A stretch of DNA of 64,000 nucleotides from Trichocoleus desertorum NBK24 (GCF_030409055.1 NZ_CP116619.1:2705628-2769627); one strand, 5' to 3'; counted from the stretch's first letter, positions 25,484 to 34,946 are shown. The notes: a model not told the origin generated them from the letters alone. Program-made: numbers and translations.

Positions 25484-26119
25484 ATGGAAGTTTCAACTTT
25501 TGAATTGTTGGTTAAAGCGATTGCACCTCGCAAGCCTTCTAACCCTGTTACAGATGAAGTTGCGCGTCGAGTTGTTCAGGGCTATTTCCTGACAGTATCT
25601 AACCTGGAGAACCAAGACCTCAAGCTTCAAATCGAGTTCTACATCAGCCTACCAACCAAAGCGAATCCTAACCCTAAGCCCAGGCTGCTAGAAGCCAATA
25701 CGATTTTGGTTTATGACATTGCGTTTGATCCAAACATCAAATTGGATATTAAGCGAGTCGATACGGGCAGCAAGAAAGTAGGTAAGTACATCGGCGAGTT
25801 TGATTTGCCTGCGGGGCAAACGGCTTCGGTGCAACTCCTGCCAGACCTGGCTAATGGCATTCTCGGCGATCCTGATCCACAACTCGAAATTCGTGGCTAT
25901 GCATCCTTGGTAAATGTCACTCCTTCCAAGGATAAATCCCCCGTAAAAGTGCTGCTCAGCCCAGAAATTCGGGGTACTTTTCTCCCTAATGTGCTCGAAC
26001 CTGGCAAGCCTTTAGACTTTGATCAAATTGCTTACTCGTTACCTCTGGCTAGTGGTAAAGCCCTGAATCTCATTGAGTATGCAAGCTCCAAGGATAAGCC
26101 CAACGAACCCAAGGTTTAG
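25484..26119 (+). CDS. Uncharacterised protein, beta-rich
   Basis: A 211-residue protein, not recognised as a named family. Alternating hydrophobic/polar sequence such as RVVQGYFLTVSNLENQDLKL and VKVLLSPEIRGTFLPNV suggests a beta-sandwich. No signal peptide or membrane helix is visible. It looks soluble and is proline/lysine-rich near the C-terminus. CTGGAGAAGTGATT directly before ATG 25484 gives a good ribosome site and decides the start over the GTG six bases upstream. The upstream gap carries two perfect 22-bp direct repeats, hinting at regulated expression. Composition matches the host. Confidence 0.6.
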   Translation: MEVSTFELLVKAIAPRKPSNPVTDEVARRVVQGYFLTVSNLENQDLKLQIEFYISLPTKANPNPKPRLLEANTILVYDIAFDPNIKLDIKRVDTGSKKVGKYIGEFDLPAGQTASVQLLPDLANGILGDPDPQLEIRGYASLVNVTPSKDKSPVKVLLSPEIRGTFLPNVLEPGKPLDFDQIAYSLPLASGKALNLIEYASSKDKPNEPKV

Positions 26120-26303
26120 TGCTGCTTCAACTCGGAAGCTGCTGAATGGTTTTGGCAATAGATCGAGCCTTTAAATATAGCTACTGGCTAATTAGTCTCA
26201 TGACACCTTTAGTCAGTAGCTTAATTCCTAAAAATACTTTGTTCTTAGAAAGACTAACACTAAGAATAAAAACTTGTTATATCTGAAATTGGAGTTCGTT
26301 TCA

Positions 26304-27248
26304 ATGGAAGTTGAGTTTAAATTTCAACCTGTTTCTTTTAGTTGGGTAGCCTTACACCCAGAACCGAAAGGTGTGGTTCAGTTTATTGGAGGTGCTTTCT
26401 TTGGAACCTTCCCCACTGTTTTTTATCGCTACTTTTTAAGAAAAGTATTTGAGCAAGGCTACACGATTGTCGCTTTACCTTTTCGGTTTAGTTTTCGACA
26501 CTGGGCGATCGCAGCTAGTTTATTTGCTGAACAAAGCAGATTACGCACAGAATTAACTGCTTTGGCACAGCGCTCTGGCTATCAACACCAAATTTATCAA
26601 GACGACTCTTGCTACTTCTGGGTGGGGCATAGCTTGGGTTGCAAGTACGTAGCGCTGCTAGAGTTTCTGAGCGGCGATCGCTGGCAGGAAATTGTGCAGC
26701 AGTGCGTCAGTGCTCAAGAAGCTAAACGAATTGAGCGCGTGATTGCCGAGATCGTGCCCTCAGAGAAACTGTCTATTAAGGGTCAGCCTTCCTTGCTGTT
26801 AGCTCCCGACATCAGCAACACCGAAAGCGCCATTCCAATTCGGGCTGTGGCTCGTTGGTTAGATAAGCTCAAGTTAGGGGTACTGCCTACTCGCGAACAA
26901 ACTCAATGCTGTGTCGCGTCCAGCAGCTTGTTTAACTTGACGGCTCTGGTTTCTTTCGAAAAAGATACGGTCGCAGGAAATTTAGGAGATAAAGACAGAA
27001 GCGAAGAAATCCAAAAAAATAGTGATGTCCTGTGGTTCTTTCAGCAGCTCCAAAATCGGCAAGCGTCGCTACTATGCCAAGAATTACCTGGTAAACATTT
27101 GGAGCCAGTAGGGGTGCAGGTAGGCCCGTATGTAGTTGACCTCAATCCCTCAGATAAATTCATCGAACCGATCGCTCAACGTTGGTTAGAGAGAGTAGCA
27201 ACTGAATTTCTTAGCAAGTTGCGACAACGAGAGCAAAACTTGTCCTAG
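26304..27248 (+). CDS. DUF1350 family protein
   Basis: About 314 residues. The start WVALHPEPKGVVQFIGGAFFG-like segment, FYRYFLRKVFEQGYTIVALPF and the serine-bearing WVGHSLGCKYVALLEFL place it in the DUF1350 family of cyanobacteria and chloroplasts, which has an alpha/beta-hydrolase-like core. GHSLG may be the nucleophile elbow; activity is untested. The frame is open from 26274, but GGAG spaced nine bases before ATG 26304 (MEVEFKFQP) decides the start. It stands alone between the gene at 25484 and the Rieske gene. Confidence 0.8.
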   Translation: MEVEFKFQPVSFSWVALHPEPKGVVQFIGGAFFGTFPTVFYRYFLRKVFEQGYTIVALPFRFSFRHWAIAASLFAEQSRLRTELTALAQRSGYQHQIYQDDSCYFWVGHSLGCKYVALLEFLSGDRWQEIVQQCVSAQEAKRIERVIAEIVPSEKLSIKGQPSLLLAPDISNTESAIPIRAVARWLDKLKLGVLPTREQTQCCVASSSLFNLTALVSFEKDTVAGNLGDKDRSEEIQKNSDVLWFFQQLQNRQASLLCQELPGKHLEPVGVQVGPYVVDLNPSDKFIEPIAQRWLERVATEFLSKLRQREQNLS

Positions 27249-27508
27249 AACGGGTGCCAGTCAGCCTACGACTACACAAGCCCCAATCGCTTGGGAGCGC
27301 ACTATTGAGCCGCAGAACCTAAGATAAAAATAATTCAATCTTTTGCGGCTATAACTCTAAATAAGAAGTAGGCGCGATCGGCGTGGAACCTTAGCAAAGC
27401 TACCTTAGATTTAGTCAATCCTCAGACATGGACGCAAGATTGATGAACTGAGGAGCTAAAAGCTAAACAAGTTCCCAGGGTAGGCAGTAGAGGCAGAGGG
27501 CACAGTGA

Positions 27509-28663
27509 ATGGAATTGACGACAACCTTAAAAGGGCAGACGGTTCGGAATGCAGTACGAGAAGTTGGCATCAACCCTGACTACTGGTATGCCGTAGGTTG
27601 GGCTAACAAGCTGAAGCCGAACGAAGTCATGCCCGTCGAAATTTGGCAGCAGGCGATCGCAGTTTACCGAGATGCGACAGGCCAGCTCCATGCCCTCGAA
27701 GATGCCTGTCCCCACAAAGGTGTAGCGCTACATAAAGGCAAAGTGCATGGCACTAACTTGGCTTGTCGCTATCACGGTTGGGAGTTTGATGGCCAAGGCG
27801 ACTGCGTCAAAATTCCTTATTTTCCGCCTGAGCAAAAATTGCCCTGTGCCCAAGCTCGTAGCTACCCGATTCAAGAGAAGTACAACATTATTTGGATTTT
27901 TCCGGGCGATCCAGCGCTAGCTGAAACTTGTTCTCCACCCGATATTCCAGAATTTGACCATCCTGACTTTTTCATGGTGCCCGTGACAGGACACTTTAAG
28001 TCTCATTTCTCTATCTGCAACGAAAACTCAATGGATGTATTTCATGGGTTTTTGCACGAAAATTTGCAGGGTTGGTTCGATCCCATCCTGACCAGCTTGA
28101 GAGAAACTGAAAACAGCGTCTGTGCCGATTATCAAGTGTCTTATAAAGGAAAGCTGGCGAAATTTCTGGGTTTGGCTGAGGAAGCTGAGCAAGTGACGAC
28201 TAAGACCGTTTCTGTGGAATATCGTTATCCGCATTATCAAAGCTCCCTAGAGGGCGTTTCTAGTCTCTATCTGATGCGATTGCCGATTGGCTCGACCCAG
28301 AGCGCTTCCTTTGCCATGTTTTTTTTGCGGGTGAAGTTGCCCAAGTGGTTTTTGCGATCGCTAGAGCCTGTGCTACAGCCCTTGCTAGAGCAGCACGTGT
28401 TCATGAAATTTCTCAATCAAGATATTGAGATGATGGAAAGTGAGCAGCGTCGTTACCTAGACAACCCGCAGCGCCGCTATGTGGAAGTAAATCCAGCCAT
28501 CATCGCAGTGCAGCGATTAATTGTCCGGCAGTATGAGAAATTTGTGCAAAAATCTAGTCAATCACCAGATCCCGAAAGTGGGAACTCAGATAAGCTTGTT
28601 TCTTTCTCTAAGGCTATGGCTTCTAGCCCAGCCGAACTAACTACAGAAAGCCCAGTCGGATGA
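27509..28663 (+). CDS. Rieske 2Fe-2S oxygenase, alpha-subunit type
   Basis: A 384-residue non-haem iron oxygenase. The Rieske domain (about 25-125) has CPHKGVALHKG and CRYHGWEFDG, giving the CxH...CxxH cluster ligands. The catalytic domain carries ENSMDVFHGFLHE, matching the NxxDxxHxxxxH mononuclear-iron site. The C-terminal third includes FFLRVKLPKWFLRSLEP, possibly membrane-associated as in pheophorbide-a oxygenase-like proteins. The substrate is unknown. A PLP enzyme/acyltransferase/SDR operon begins 229 bp downstream on the same strand, so a lipid substrate is conceivable. A Ser/Pro-rich tail ends the protein. Confidence 0.88.
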   Translation: MELTTTLKGQTVRNAVREVGINPDYWYAVGWANKLKPNEVMPVEIWQQAIAVYRDATGQLHALEDACPHKGVALHKGKVHGTNLACRYHGWEFDGQGDCVKIPYFPPEQKLPCAQARSYPIQEKYNIIWIFPGDPALAETCSPPDIPEFDHPDFFMVPVTGHFKSHFSICNENSMDVFHGFLHENLQGWFDPILTSLRETENSVCADYQVSYKGKLAKFLGLAEEAEQVTTKTVSVEYRYPHYQSSLEGVSSLYLMRLPIGSTQSASFAMFFLRVKLPKWFLRSLEPVLQPLLEQHVFMKFLNQDIEMMESEQRRYLDNPQRRYVEVNPAIIAVQRLIVRQYEKFVQKSSQSPDPESGNSDKLVSFSKAMASSPAELTTESPVG

Positions 28664-28892
28664 AGGCAACTATACCAGCCGTTCCTCAAACAGATGTAAT
28701 CCGGAACTGTACTCTAGCCTCTACCCAGTACTTTGGGTCACAAACAAGTTGGTTGCATAAAGTAGTCCAGACGCTCTGGATTGCTTGCATTTGGTGTTGT
28801 ATTAGACCTGGATGAGGGGTACTTTGCTAGGAAAATACACTGTTATGCCAGAGACGATAGACTATCTGGGAATAAGGTGAGGGGAGTTTACT

Positions 28893-30173
28893 GTGCAAGT
28901 TATTAAAGAATATGTTCAGCGCTGGTATGAGAGCGAACTTGAACCGGATGAATACATCTGCCACGCCAAACAAGGAAATTTAGTTGAACTTGAAGATGCC
29001 AAAACAGGCGATCGCCGCACCGCTTTAACCTTCTGCACCAATGATGTCCTGGGGCTGGTTCAAGCAGAGTCCGTCAGACAGGCGGCGATCGATAGCATTC
29101 TGCAATACGGCACTTCCAACAGTTCTTGCTCCGTCTTGAGTGGTCGCATTGATTTGCATCGGCAGCTCGAAGATGAAATTTCGGCCTTCAAGCATTTGCC
29201 TCACACTCAACTATTCCTAAATGCTTGGATGGCAATGCAGGCGCTCATGGACGCTTTCTGTCATCTAGCCATTCCTGTGCCCGGTTTTCAGCATACCCGA
29301 GAAACATTAATTCTCACCGATGTCCTGAACCACGGTTGCATTGTGTCTGCAATCTCGAATGCAGGGACTCGCTCTGGCAAGCTGTTTGGTCATAGCCCGC
29401 GTGTGCGAGTGCGTGCCTACCGCCACTGCGATGTCAACGATTTGGCCACCAAACTGCGCCGTTATGCTAGACCCGAAGACCGCATCATGGTGGTCTCGGA
29501 TGCAGTGTTCTCGATGGATGGCGATATTGCTCCCCTGCCCGACATTCTCGACGTGATGCAGAATTACGAAGGCAGCGTCCTAATGATGGATGAAGCCCAT
29601 GCTAGCGGTGCGATCGGTGCCACTGGGCGAGGTATCTATGAGCACTTCAATCTCACCCCTCAGCAAGCGATTGAGCAGGGTGTGGTGCCGCTGATCATGA
29701 CAACTTTTTCTAAGTTTGCGGCGTCGGCTGGAGCAGCAATTAGTAGTCACGTTGCTGAACTAAAGCCATTGTTGAATGTGTCACCCACTTCAATTGGCAC
29801 CATTTCTCTGCCCCCACCGCTTACCGCTGCGGCTTTAGAGAGCATCAAAATAGTGCGACGGGAGCCAGAACGGGTGCGTCAGTTGCAGGAAAACACAGCT
29901 TACTTGCGATCGCGCTTGGCTGAGCAAGATTTTCTAGCGATCGGCGAAACCAACGTTGTTCCCATCATTCTGCCGTCCGAAATCAACCCGAAGCTATTTG
30001 GTCGGTTGTTGCTAGAAAACTACGGCATTTGGGTATCTCCGATTTGGTTCATTGCTAAGCCTCGTCTCCGGGTCACTGTCAACGCCCTCCATACCAAAGA
30101 GGAAATGGATCGATTGGTGGCGGGGTTAGTAGCAACTCGAAATGTGTTGTATAAACCCACAATCAGTGCTTAG
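28893..30173 (+). CDS. AONS/serine palmitoyltransferase-like PLP enzyme
   Basis: A 426-residue alpha-oxoamine synthase-family enzyme, which condenses an amino acid with an acyl thioester. Visible features: SNSSCSVLSGRIDLHRQLE (cf. the AONS substrate loop), VSDAVFSMDGDIAPLPDI, the PLP aspartate in MMDEAHASGAIG (D233, H236) and the Schiff-base Lys274 in TTFSKFAASAG. The family contains BioF, KBL, HemA and serine palmitoyltransferase. BioF is less likely because no biotin genes are near, while a GNAT-like acyltransferase and an SDR follow, as in bacterial ceramide synthesis. The start is GTG at 28893 after GGGGAG. Confidence 0.82.
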   Translation: MQVIKEYVQRWYESELEPDEYICHAKQGNLVELEDAKTGDRRTALTFCTNDVLGLVQAESVRQAAIDSILQYGTSNSSCSVLSGRIDLHRQLEDEISAFKHLPHTQLFLNAWMAMQALMDAFCHLAIPVPGFQHTRETLILTDVLNHGCIVSAISNAGTRSGKLFGHSPRVRVRAYRHCDVNDLATKLRRYARPEDRIMVVSDAVFSMDGDIAPLPDILDVMQNYEGSVLMMDEAHASGAIGATGRGIYEHFNLTPQQAIEQGVVPLIMTTFSKFAASAGAAISSHVAELKPLLNVSPTSIGTISLPPPLTAAALESIKIVRREPERVRQLQENTAYLRSRLAEQDFLAIGETNVVPIILPSEINPKLFGRLLLENYGIWVSPIWFIAKPRLRVTVNALHTKEEMDRLVAGLVATRNVLYKPTISA

Positions 30174-30248
30174 TTCGATAAAATACTGCAAGGGTAGAAA
30201 AAACATTCTACTCTTGCCATAAAATTTTTAGTTTCAAAAGTTAAAAAA

Positions 30249-31400
30249 ATGGTGGCTACTCAGGCGTCGACGTATCAGGTTCGAGCGGTTACGACACCAG
30301 CAGATCAAGACTTGTTTCTGGATGTGCCAGCGCGAGTTTATGCCAATGATCCGAACTGGGTGCCACCTTTACGTAGCAGTGTTGCCAAGCAATTCGCATC
30401 CAGTAACCCGTTCTTGCAGTACGGCAAGTGGCAACAGTTTGTAGCAGTGGCTGAGGGAGCCAAAGGGCCAGAGGCGGTAGGACGTGTGGTAGCAGCGGTG
30501 AATCAGCGCCTGATTGAGCGGGAAGGGCAGCAAATTGGCCTGTTTGGTTTTTTTGAGTGCATTGCTGATTTTGCGATCGCCGAAGCTTTGTTCGATGCTG
30601 CCTGCGAGTGGTTACGTCAGCAAGGTATGACGGCAGTGCGGGGGCCGATTGATCTTTCAACCCATAACAGTTGCCTGTGGTTGGTGGATGGCTTTGACTC
30701 ACCGCCAATGGTGATGATGCCCTACAACCCCGCTCATTATCCCGAATTTGCTGAGCGGTTGGGCTGGCAAAAGGCCAAAGATGCCTATGCTTACAACTTT
30801 CCTCTAGATAAACCGTTACCCACCGAGTTCGAGAAAGCCTATCGTATCGCTTGTAAGTCAGGTGTAACCTTCCGCTCTCTACGAACGAAAGGGGAAGGCT
30901 TTGAGCAAGATTGCCTTAGTCTCTACTGCTTGTTCACAACAGCCTTTGCTGGTAATTGGAGTTCTACGCCCCGAACCCAAGAAGAATTCCTAGAAGAAGC
31001 CAAAGAGCTGCAAAGCTTAGTTGATCCGGATGTCTTCCCAGTCGCGGAATATAACGGCGAAATGATTGGTTTTTTTATGGGCTTGCCCGACTACAACATT
31101 CCCCTTAAGCAGGTGGGCGGCAAGCTGAATTGGCTAGGCATTCTCAAGTTTCTTTGGTATCGGCGACAAATCAACCAAGGCCGAGTCATTGCTATCTGCT
31201 CCTTGCCAGAATATCGTCGCAAGATGGTGCCTTTAGCTTTGATTTACTTAGGTATGAGCGGTGGTATTCAAAAAGGCAAACCCTATCAGCGAGCTGAACT
31301 GTCCTGGGTGTACGAAGATAACTTCCCGTCGCGCAAGCTGATTGAAGCATCAGGTGGCAAGATTTATAAGACGTACCGCATCTACGAAAAAGCATTATGA
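30249..31400 (+). CDS. GNAT-like N-acyltransferase (candidate ceramide synthase type)
   Basis: A 383-residue protein of the long GNAT-like acyltransferase group. Family stretches include DVPARVYANDPNWVPPLRS, IGLFGFFECIADFAIAEALF, RGPIDLSTHNSCLWLVDGFD and MMPYNPAHYPEFAERLGW. The C-terminal half forms a second GNAT-like lobe. Proteins of this type occur beside AONS/SPT-like genes and an SDR in many bacteria, and a GNAT-type acyltransferase performs the N-acylation step of bacterial ceramide synthesis; the role here is inferred from that. It overlaps the next gene by four bases (ATGA), indicating translational coupling. Confidence 0.78.
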   Translation: MVATQASTYQVRAVTTPADQDLFLDVPARVYANDPNWVPPLRSSVAKQFASSNPFLQYGKWQQFVAVAEGAKGPEAVGRVVAAVNQRLIEREGQQIGLFGFFECIADFAIAEALFDAACEWLRQQGMTAVRGPIDLSTHNSCLWLVDGFDSPPMVMMPYNPAHYPEFAERLGWQKAKDAYAYNFPLDKPLPTEFEKAYRIACKSGVTFRSLRTKGEGFEQDCLSLYCLFTTAFAGNWSSTPRTQEEFLEEAKELQSLVDPDVFPVAEYNGEMIGFFMGLPDYNIPLKQVGGKLNWLGILKFLWYRRQINQGRVIAICSLPEYRRKMVPLALIYLGMSGGIQKGKPYQRAELSWVYEDNFPSRKLIEASGGKIYKTYRIYEKAL

Positions 31401-32368
31401 AGGCGCTAGTCACCGGGGCAAATGGCTTTACCGGATCTCACCTGGTTCGCCTATTAGAGCAGCGAGGCGATACGGTCGTTGGGCTGGTTCGCAAATCGAG
31501 CAGTCTGTCGCGGTTGGCTGACACTCAAGTGCAACTGGTTTATGGCGACCTCAGCGATCGCGAAGCCTTACGGACTGCCATGCAAGGGGTAGACACGGTA
31601 TTTCACACCGCTGCCTATGTGGAGCTTGGGTTAGTCAATGCGGTTGAAATGGAGCGCGTGAATGTGGAAGGCACCCGCGCTGTCATGGAAGTTGCTAAAG
31701 AAATGAGTGTGGGTAAAATTGTCTATTGCAGCACCATTGGCGTATTTGGCGACACCCAAGGGCAAGTAGTAGATGAAACCTTTCAGCGCACTCAGAAAGA
31801 TTTTTCTTCGGCCTACGATCGCACCAAGTATGACGCGCAAGTATTGGTGGATCAAATGGCGCAGCAAGGATTACCAGTCGTGAGTGTCATGCCCTCTGGA
31901 ATTTTCGGTGCAGATGATCCACACTTCATCCCAGTACTGCGGCAGTTTCTTAAAGGTGGACTGAAACTCTGGGCAGGAGGCGATCGCGTCACCGGAGTGG
32001 TTCACGTTGATGACCTGGCGATGGCTATGATCTTGGCGGCAGAAAAAGCTCCAACTGGGGAGCACTACATTGTTTCTGCTGGGGATTTAACCACGCGAGA
32101 GATGTTCCAAATTGTGGGCCAACAGGCTGGTGTTCCTGCTCCAGCCGAAGCTCCCAAAGCGCTCGTAAGACTGGTAGGAAATATCTTAGACCCCATCGGA
32201 CGACTGTTCTCCTGGCAACCCCCCCTAAGTCGGGAACGGGTGCATTACGTCTACGATCGCTGTGTCCGAGTGGATGCTGCTAAAGCCCGACGCGATTTGA
32301 ATTGGCAACCCCGCTCAGTTGCAGACACCTTGACTGAAATCGCTCAAGCAGTGCAGAAGACGCTTTAG
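31397..32368 (+). CDS. Extended SDR (NAD-dependent epimerase/reductase)
   Basis: A 323-residue extended short-chain dehydrogenase. The N-terminal Rossmann motif is VTGANGFTGSHLVRLL. VDTVFHTAAYV and the catalytic YDRTK (YxxxK) are present. The proline-containing MPSGIFGADD follows, and HVDDLAMAMILA is also typical. It resembles dihydroflavonol-reductase/hopanoid-associated epimerase-like proteins and, by context, the ceramide reductase of bacterial sphingolipid pathways. Start codon overlaps the stop of the acyltransferase gene, so the two are translated together. The substrate is unproven. Confidence 0.85.
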   Translation: MKALVTGANGFTGSHLVRLLEQRGDTVVGLVRKSSSLSRLADTQVQLVYGDLSDREALRTAMQGVDTVFHTAAYVELGLVNAVEMERVNVEGTRAVMEVAKEMSVGKIVYCSTIGVFGDTQGQVVDETFQRTQKDFSSAYDRTKYDAQVLVDQMAQQGLPVVSVMPSGIFGADDPHFIPVLRQFLKGGLKLWAGGDRVTGVVHVDDLAMAMILAAEKAPTGEHYIVSAGDLTTREMFQIVGQQAGVPAPAEAPKALVRLVGNILDPIGRLFSWQPPLSRERVHYVYDRCVRVDAAKARRDLNWQPRSVADTLTEIAQAVQKTL

Positions 32369-32730
32369 CCTCGGTAATGCTTCCGCTTTGGAATCACCCC
32401 TGGTTTCGATTAAATTTCTAGGAAACGCTGACTATTGGGGATGATCCCTATGAGGAGTGGGTAGATTGCCGCTATGCGATCGCCTCTCTTACCAGTGAGA
32501 ATACAGATATAACAAAGCAGCCAATTGGCATTTAACACACCAAGCCTCACTTAATATAGAGGCTGATAGTAATTATGACGAGGTTAACCTGTTGTCTTCG
32601 CTAATCGGAGCAGCAACAAGCAACAGGTTCTCGACAAACTGTATGGAATAAATCACGGGTAGGGGCGCAGCATTCTGTGCCCCTATCTAGTTTTAAATCG
32701 CATGAAAGTTGCATGAGCTAGAACGTGGAG
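32369..32730. other. Intergenic gap between convergent genes
   Basis: A 362-bp gap. AACCTGTTG and CAACAGGTT (about 32586-32632) can form a 9-bp stem with a long loop, and a strong hairpin terminator follows at 32660-32685. No coding region is seen. Confidence 0.45.
32660..32685. terminator. Hairpin terminator between convergent genes
   Basis: TAGGGGCGCAG (32660-32670), loop CATT, CTGTGCCCCTA (32675-32685): an 11-bp stem with one G-T pair, then TCTAGTTTT. It could end transcription from either side. This GTAGGGGC...GCCCCTA form is also a common cyanobacterial dispersed repeat. Confidence 0.6.
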
Positions 32731-33504
32731 CTAGGCAGCGTATTGCTGATTAAGCATGCCGTCTTCCAGGTTCACCACTTGGTCTGCTACATCCATGATG
32801 CGTGGGTCATGAGTCACCATCAGCACTGTACGACCGCCCTCTTTGGCTAGGTTTCGCAGTAGCTCGATCACCGCATGGCCGCTACGAGAGTCTAGAGCCG
32901 CAGTGGGTTCATCCGCCATAATTAAGGGTGGGTCGCCTGCCAAAGCCCGCGCGATCGCCACTCGTTGTTGCTGTCCACCCGATAGCTCACGAGGGAGCAG
33001 TCTCACTTTATCTTGCAGACCCACCTGTTCTAGTAAGTATTGAGCCTGATGGCGGCGATTATTGCGTCCCCGCAGACCCTTGACCTTGAGTGCCAATTCC
33101 ACATTCTCAAGAGCAGTTAGGGCAGGAAACAGATTAAATCCTTGAAAAATAAAACCAATATTCTCCAAGCGGAACTGAGCCAATTGGGTACGAGACATTT
33201 TCGTGATTTCTTGTCCCAACAGGTGAACACTGCCACGGCTAGGTGTTAAAATCCCCGCTAGGATAGAGAGCAGTGTGGTTTTTCCAGAGCCGGAAGGCCC
33301 CATCAACAGGTAGATATCCCCTCTCTGAATATCTAGATCAATATCTTTGAGGGCGTAAAAGCGTTCAGCACCAGACTGGAAGACCATTTCCACCCCACGG
33401 GCAGTAATGGCATTTGTTTTGACATGGGTAGAGCCTAGTGCGGTAGAAGCAACCTGACTCTGAACCTGGGCATATTCAGGAATACGAATTTGAGAAGCAG
33501 TCAT
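32731..33504 (-). CDS. DevA-like ABC transporter ATPase
   Basis: A 257-residue ATP-binding subunit. It has Walker A GPSGSGKTTLL, Q-loop FIFQGFNLFP, signature LSGGQQQRVAIARAL, Walker B PLIMADEPTAALD and the switch His in MVTHDPR. It is of the LolD/MacB/DevA class. An N-terminal 30-residue extension precedes the domain. With the permease gene upstream on the same strand it forms a DevA/DevC-like exporter. In heterocystous cyanobacteria DevBCA exports glycolipids through TolC; the DevB membrane-fusion partner is not present here. Confidence 0.88.
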   Translation of the reverse strand: MTASQIRIPEYAQVQSQVASTALGSTHVKTNAITARGVEMVFQSGAERFYALKDIDLDIQRGDIYLLMGPSGSGKTTLLSILAGILTPSRGSVHLLGQEITKMSRTQLAQFRLENIGFIFQGFNLFPALTALENVELALKVKGLRGRNNRRHQAQYLLEQVGLQDKVRLLPRELSGGQQQRVAIARALAGDPPLIMADEPTAALDSRSGHAVIELLRNLAKEGGRTVLMVTHDPRIMDVADQVVNLEDGMLNQQYAA

Positions 33505-33686
33505 CCGCTTAGGTTTTTAATCAACATTGGTTAAATGAAAAGGAGTGGAGTGCGAACTTTTGGCAGTGATGCATTGGCAGATTCGGATGCTTAGATGCCG
33601 AATCGAGATCTCATCGCTGTAAAGTCATACTATCTAGTGTATCCAGGTTCCTTAAGTTCTCCGTATTCCTATCGTGAAGTTTAAGG

Positions 33687-34946
33687 TTATGCCTTAAACA
33701 CGATGGCAGGGTCAACTCGTGTCACTTTCTGAATGGCAAACAGTGCGGAGCTGACGCACATCACGATTGTGATGCCAAAAACTCCAAAGGCTGTTGCGGG
33801 TGTAATTAAAATCAGGATTCCTTGAGTTGCCGATGTCCACGTACTCACTCCAAAGCACAGGACTAAGCTAGGAAGATAGCCTAAAACAGCCATCCATAAG
33901 GCTTGTTCGACAATCACGCTGTATATTACCCAATCTGACGCTCCCATCGCTTTGAGAGTTCCAAATTCTCGTAAGTGATCCGAGACAGAGGAGTAGAGAA
34001 TTTGGCCCACAATCACGACCCCCACAATGATGCCAACGGCGGCTCCTAGACCGAGAACAAAGCCAATACCAGTGCGTTTTTGCCAATAATTACGGGTTTT
34101 TGCAGCCATTTCAGCCCGCGTATAGGCATGGGTATTTGGCAGTGTAGTTTCCAGCCGTTTTTTAAGAACCCCTAGATCTTGGTTGGGTTGAGCGCGAATC
34201 AAGATATAGGTGATGGGGTCGCCAAGGTTTAGGCGTCGGGGTGTTGTAGGAGAAGCATTGAGCGGGCCAGCGCCAGCAGGGGCGGTTTCATAGGTGTTGG
34301 TGCATTGCACTTCATCAGAGCCAGTCTGCGATCGGCATTGCAAGTTAGAACTAACGGGAGCATTCACATAGGCATTGGCATTTTCTAGAGAGGTAAATAG
34401 GAAGCTACTAGACACCATTGACTGGGTGCCGCGAGTGAGGCCGATGAGTCGAGCTGGAAGTGATCCGATCGCGCCTTGAGCGTTCAGGGCTTTGAGCTTT
34501 AGAGAATCTGCGTTGGTTTCATCCACCATGACCGAAAAAGGCTGTTTGAGGGCGCTGAGGTTGCCTTGGATGATGTTTTGCGGTGCAAACAACTGTCCCT
34601 GGGGATCAAATCCGACAACTCGTACCGGGGCAATCTCGTCTTGAGAGTTGCGCCAAAGAGCTGGCCTAAAGATCAAGGCTTCCGCTCGCCCTACTCCGGT
34701 GACTTGCTGCGCGACTCTAAGCTGATCAACTGCAAGGGGCAACGTTAGCTCAACCTGCACCATATCCTTGGAAGCAACCCAAAGATCAGCCTGGGATTGG
34801 TCAATTAAGAGGGTGGTAGAACGAGTAAACCCTCTGAGAATCCCAGTTTGAATGGTGACTAGGCTGACCGCAAACATGATGCCAGCTTGCGCGACCAGGA
34901 ATCGAGGAATATCCTCAAACAGATTTTTGCGGGCGATGGAAGCCAT
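33687..34946 (-). CDS. DevC-like FtsX-family permease
   Basis: A membrane subunit of about 419 residues. It has an N-terminal membrane helix (LVAQAGIMFAVSLVTIQTG), a large periplasmic domain of about 230 residues, then three C-terminal helices (GIGFVLGLGAAVGIIVGVVI and two more) with the FtsX/MacB motif LREFGTLKAMGASDW. This topology fits DevC/MacB-type permeases. The ATG at 34946 (MASIARKNLFED) is preferred to an upstream TTG at 34994. It sits 182 bp above the ATPase gene. The exported substrate is unknown. Confidence 0.86.
   Translation of the reverse strand: MASIARKNLFEDIPRFLVAQAGIMFAVSLVTIQTGILRGFTRSTTLLIDQSQADLWVASKDMVQVELTLPLAVDQLRVAQQVTGVGRAEALIFRPALWRNSQDEIAPVRVVGFDPQGQLFAPQNIIQGNLSALKQPFSVMVDETNADSLKLKALNAQGAIGSLPARLIGLTRGTQSMVSSSFLFTSLENANAYVNAPVSSNLQCRSQTGSDEVQCTNTYETAPAGAGPLNASPTTPRRLNLGDPITYILIRAQPNQDLGVLKKRLETTLPNTHAYTRAEMAAKTRNYWQKRTGIGFVLGLGAAVGIIVGVVIVGQILYSSVSDHLREFGTLKAMGASDWVIYSVIVEQALWMAVLGYLPSLVLCFGVSTWTSATQGILILITPATAFGVFGITIVMCVSSALFAIQKVTRVDPAIVFKA

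Noticed and set aside
28893-30173. BioF (biotin synthesis)
   Set aside because: No other biotin gene is nearby and the acyltransferase/SDR neighbours point elsewhere, although the fold alone cannot exclude it.
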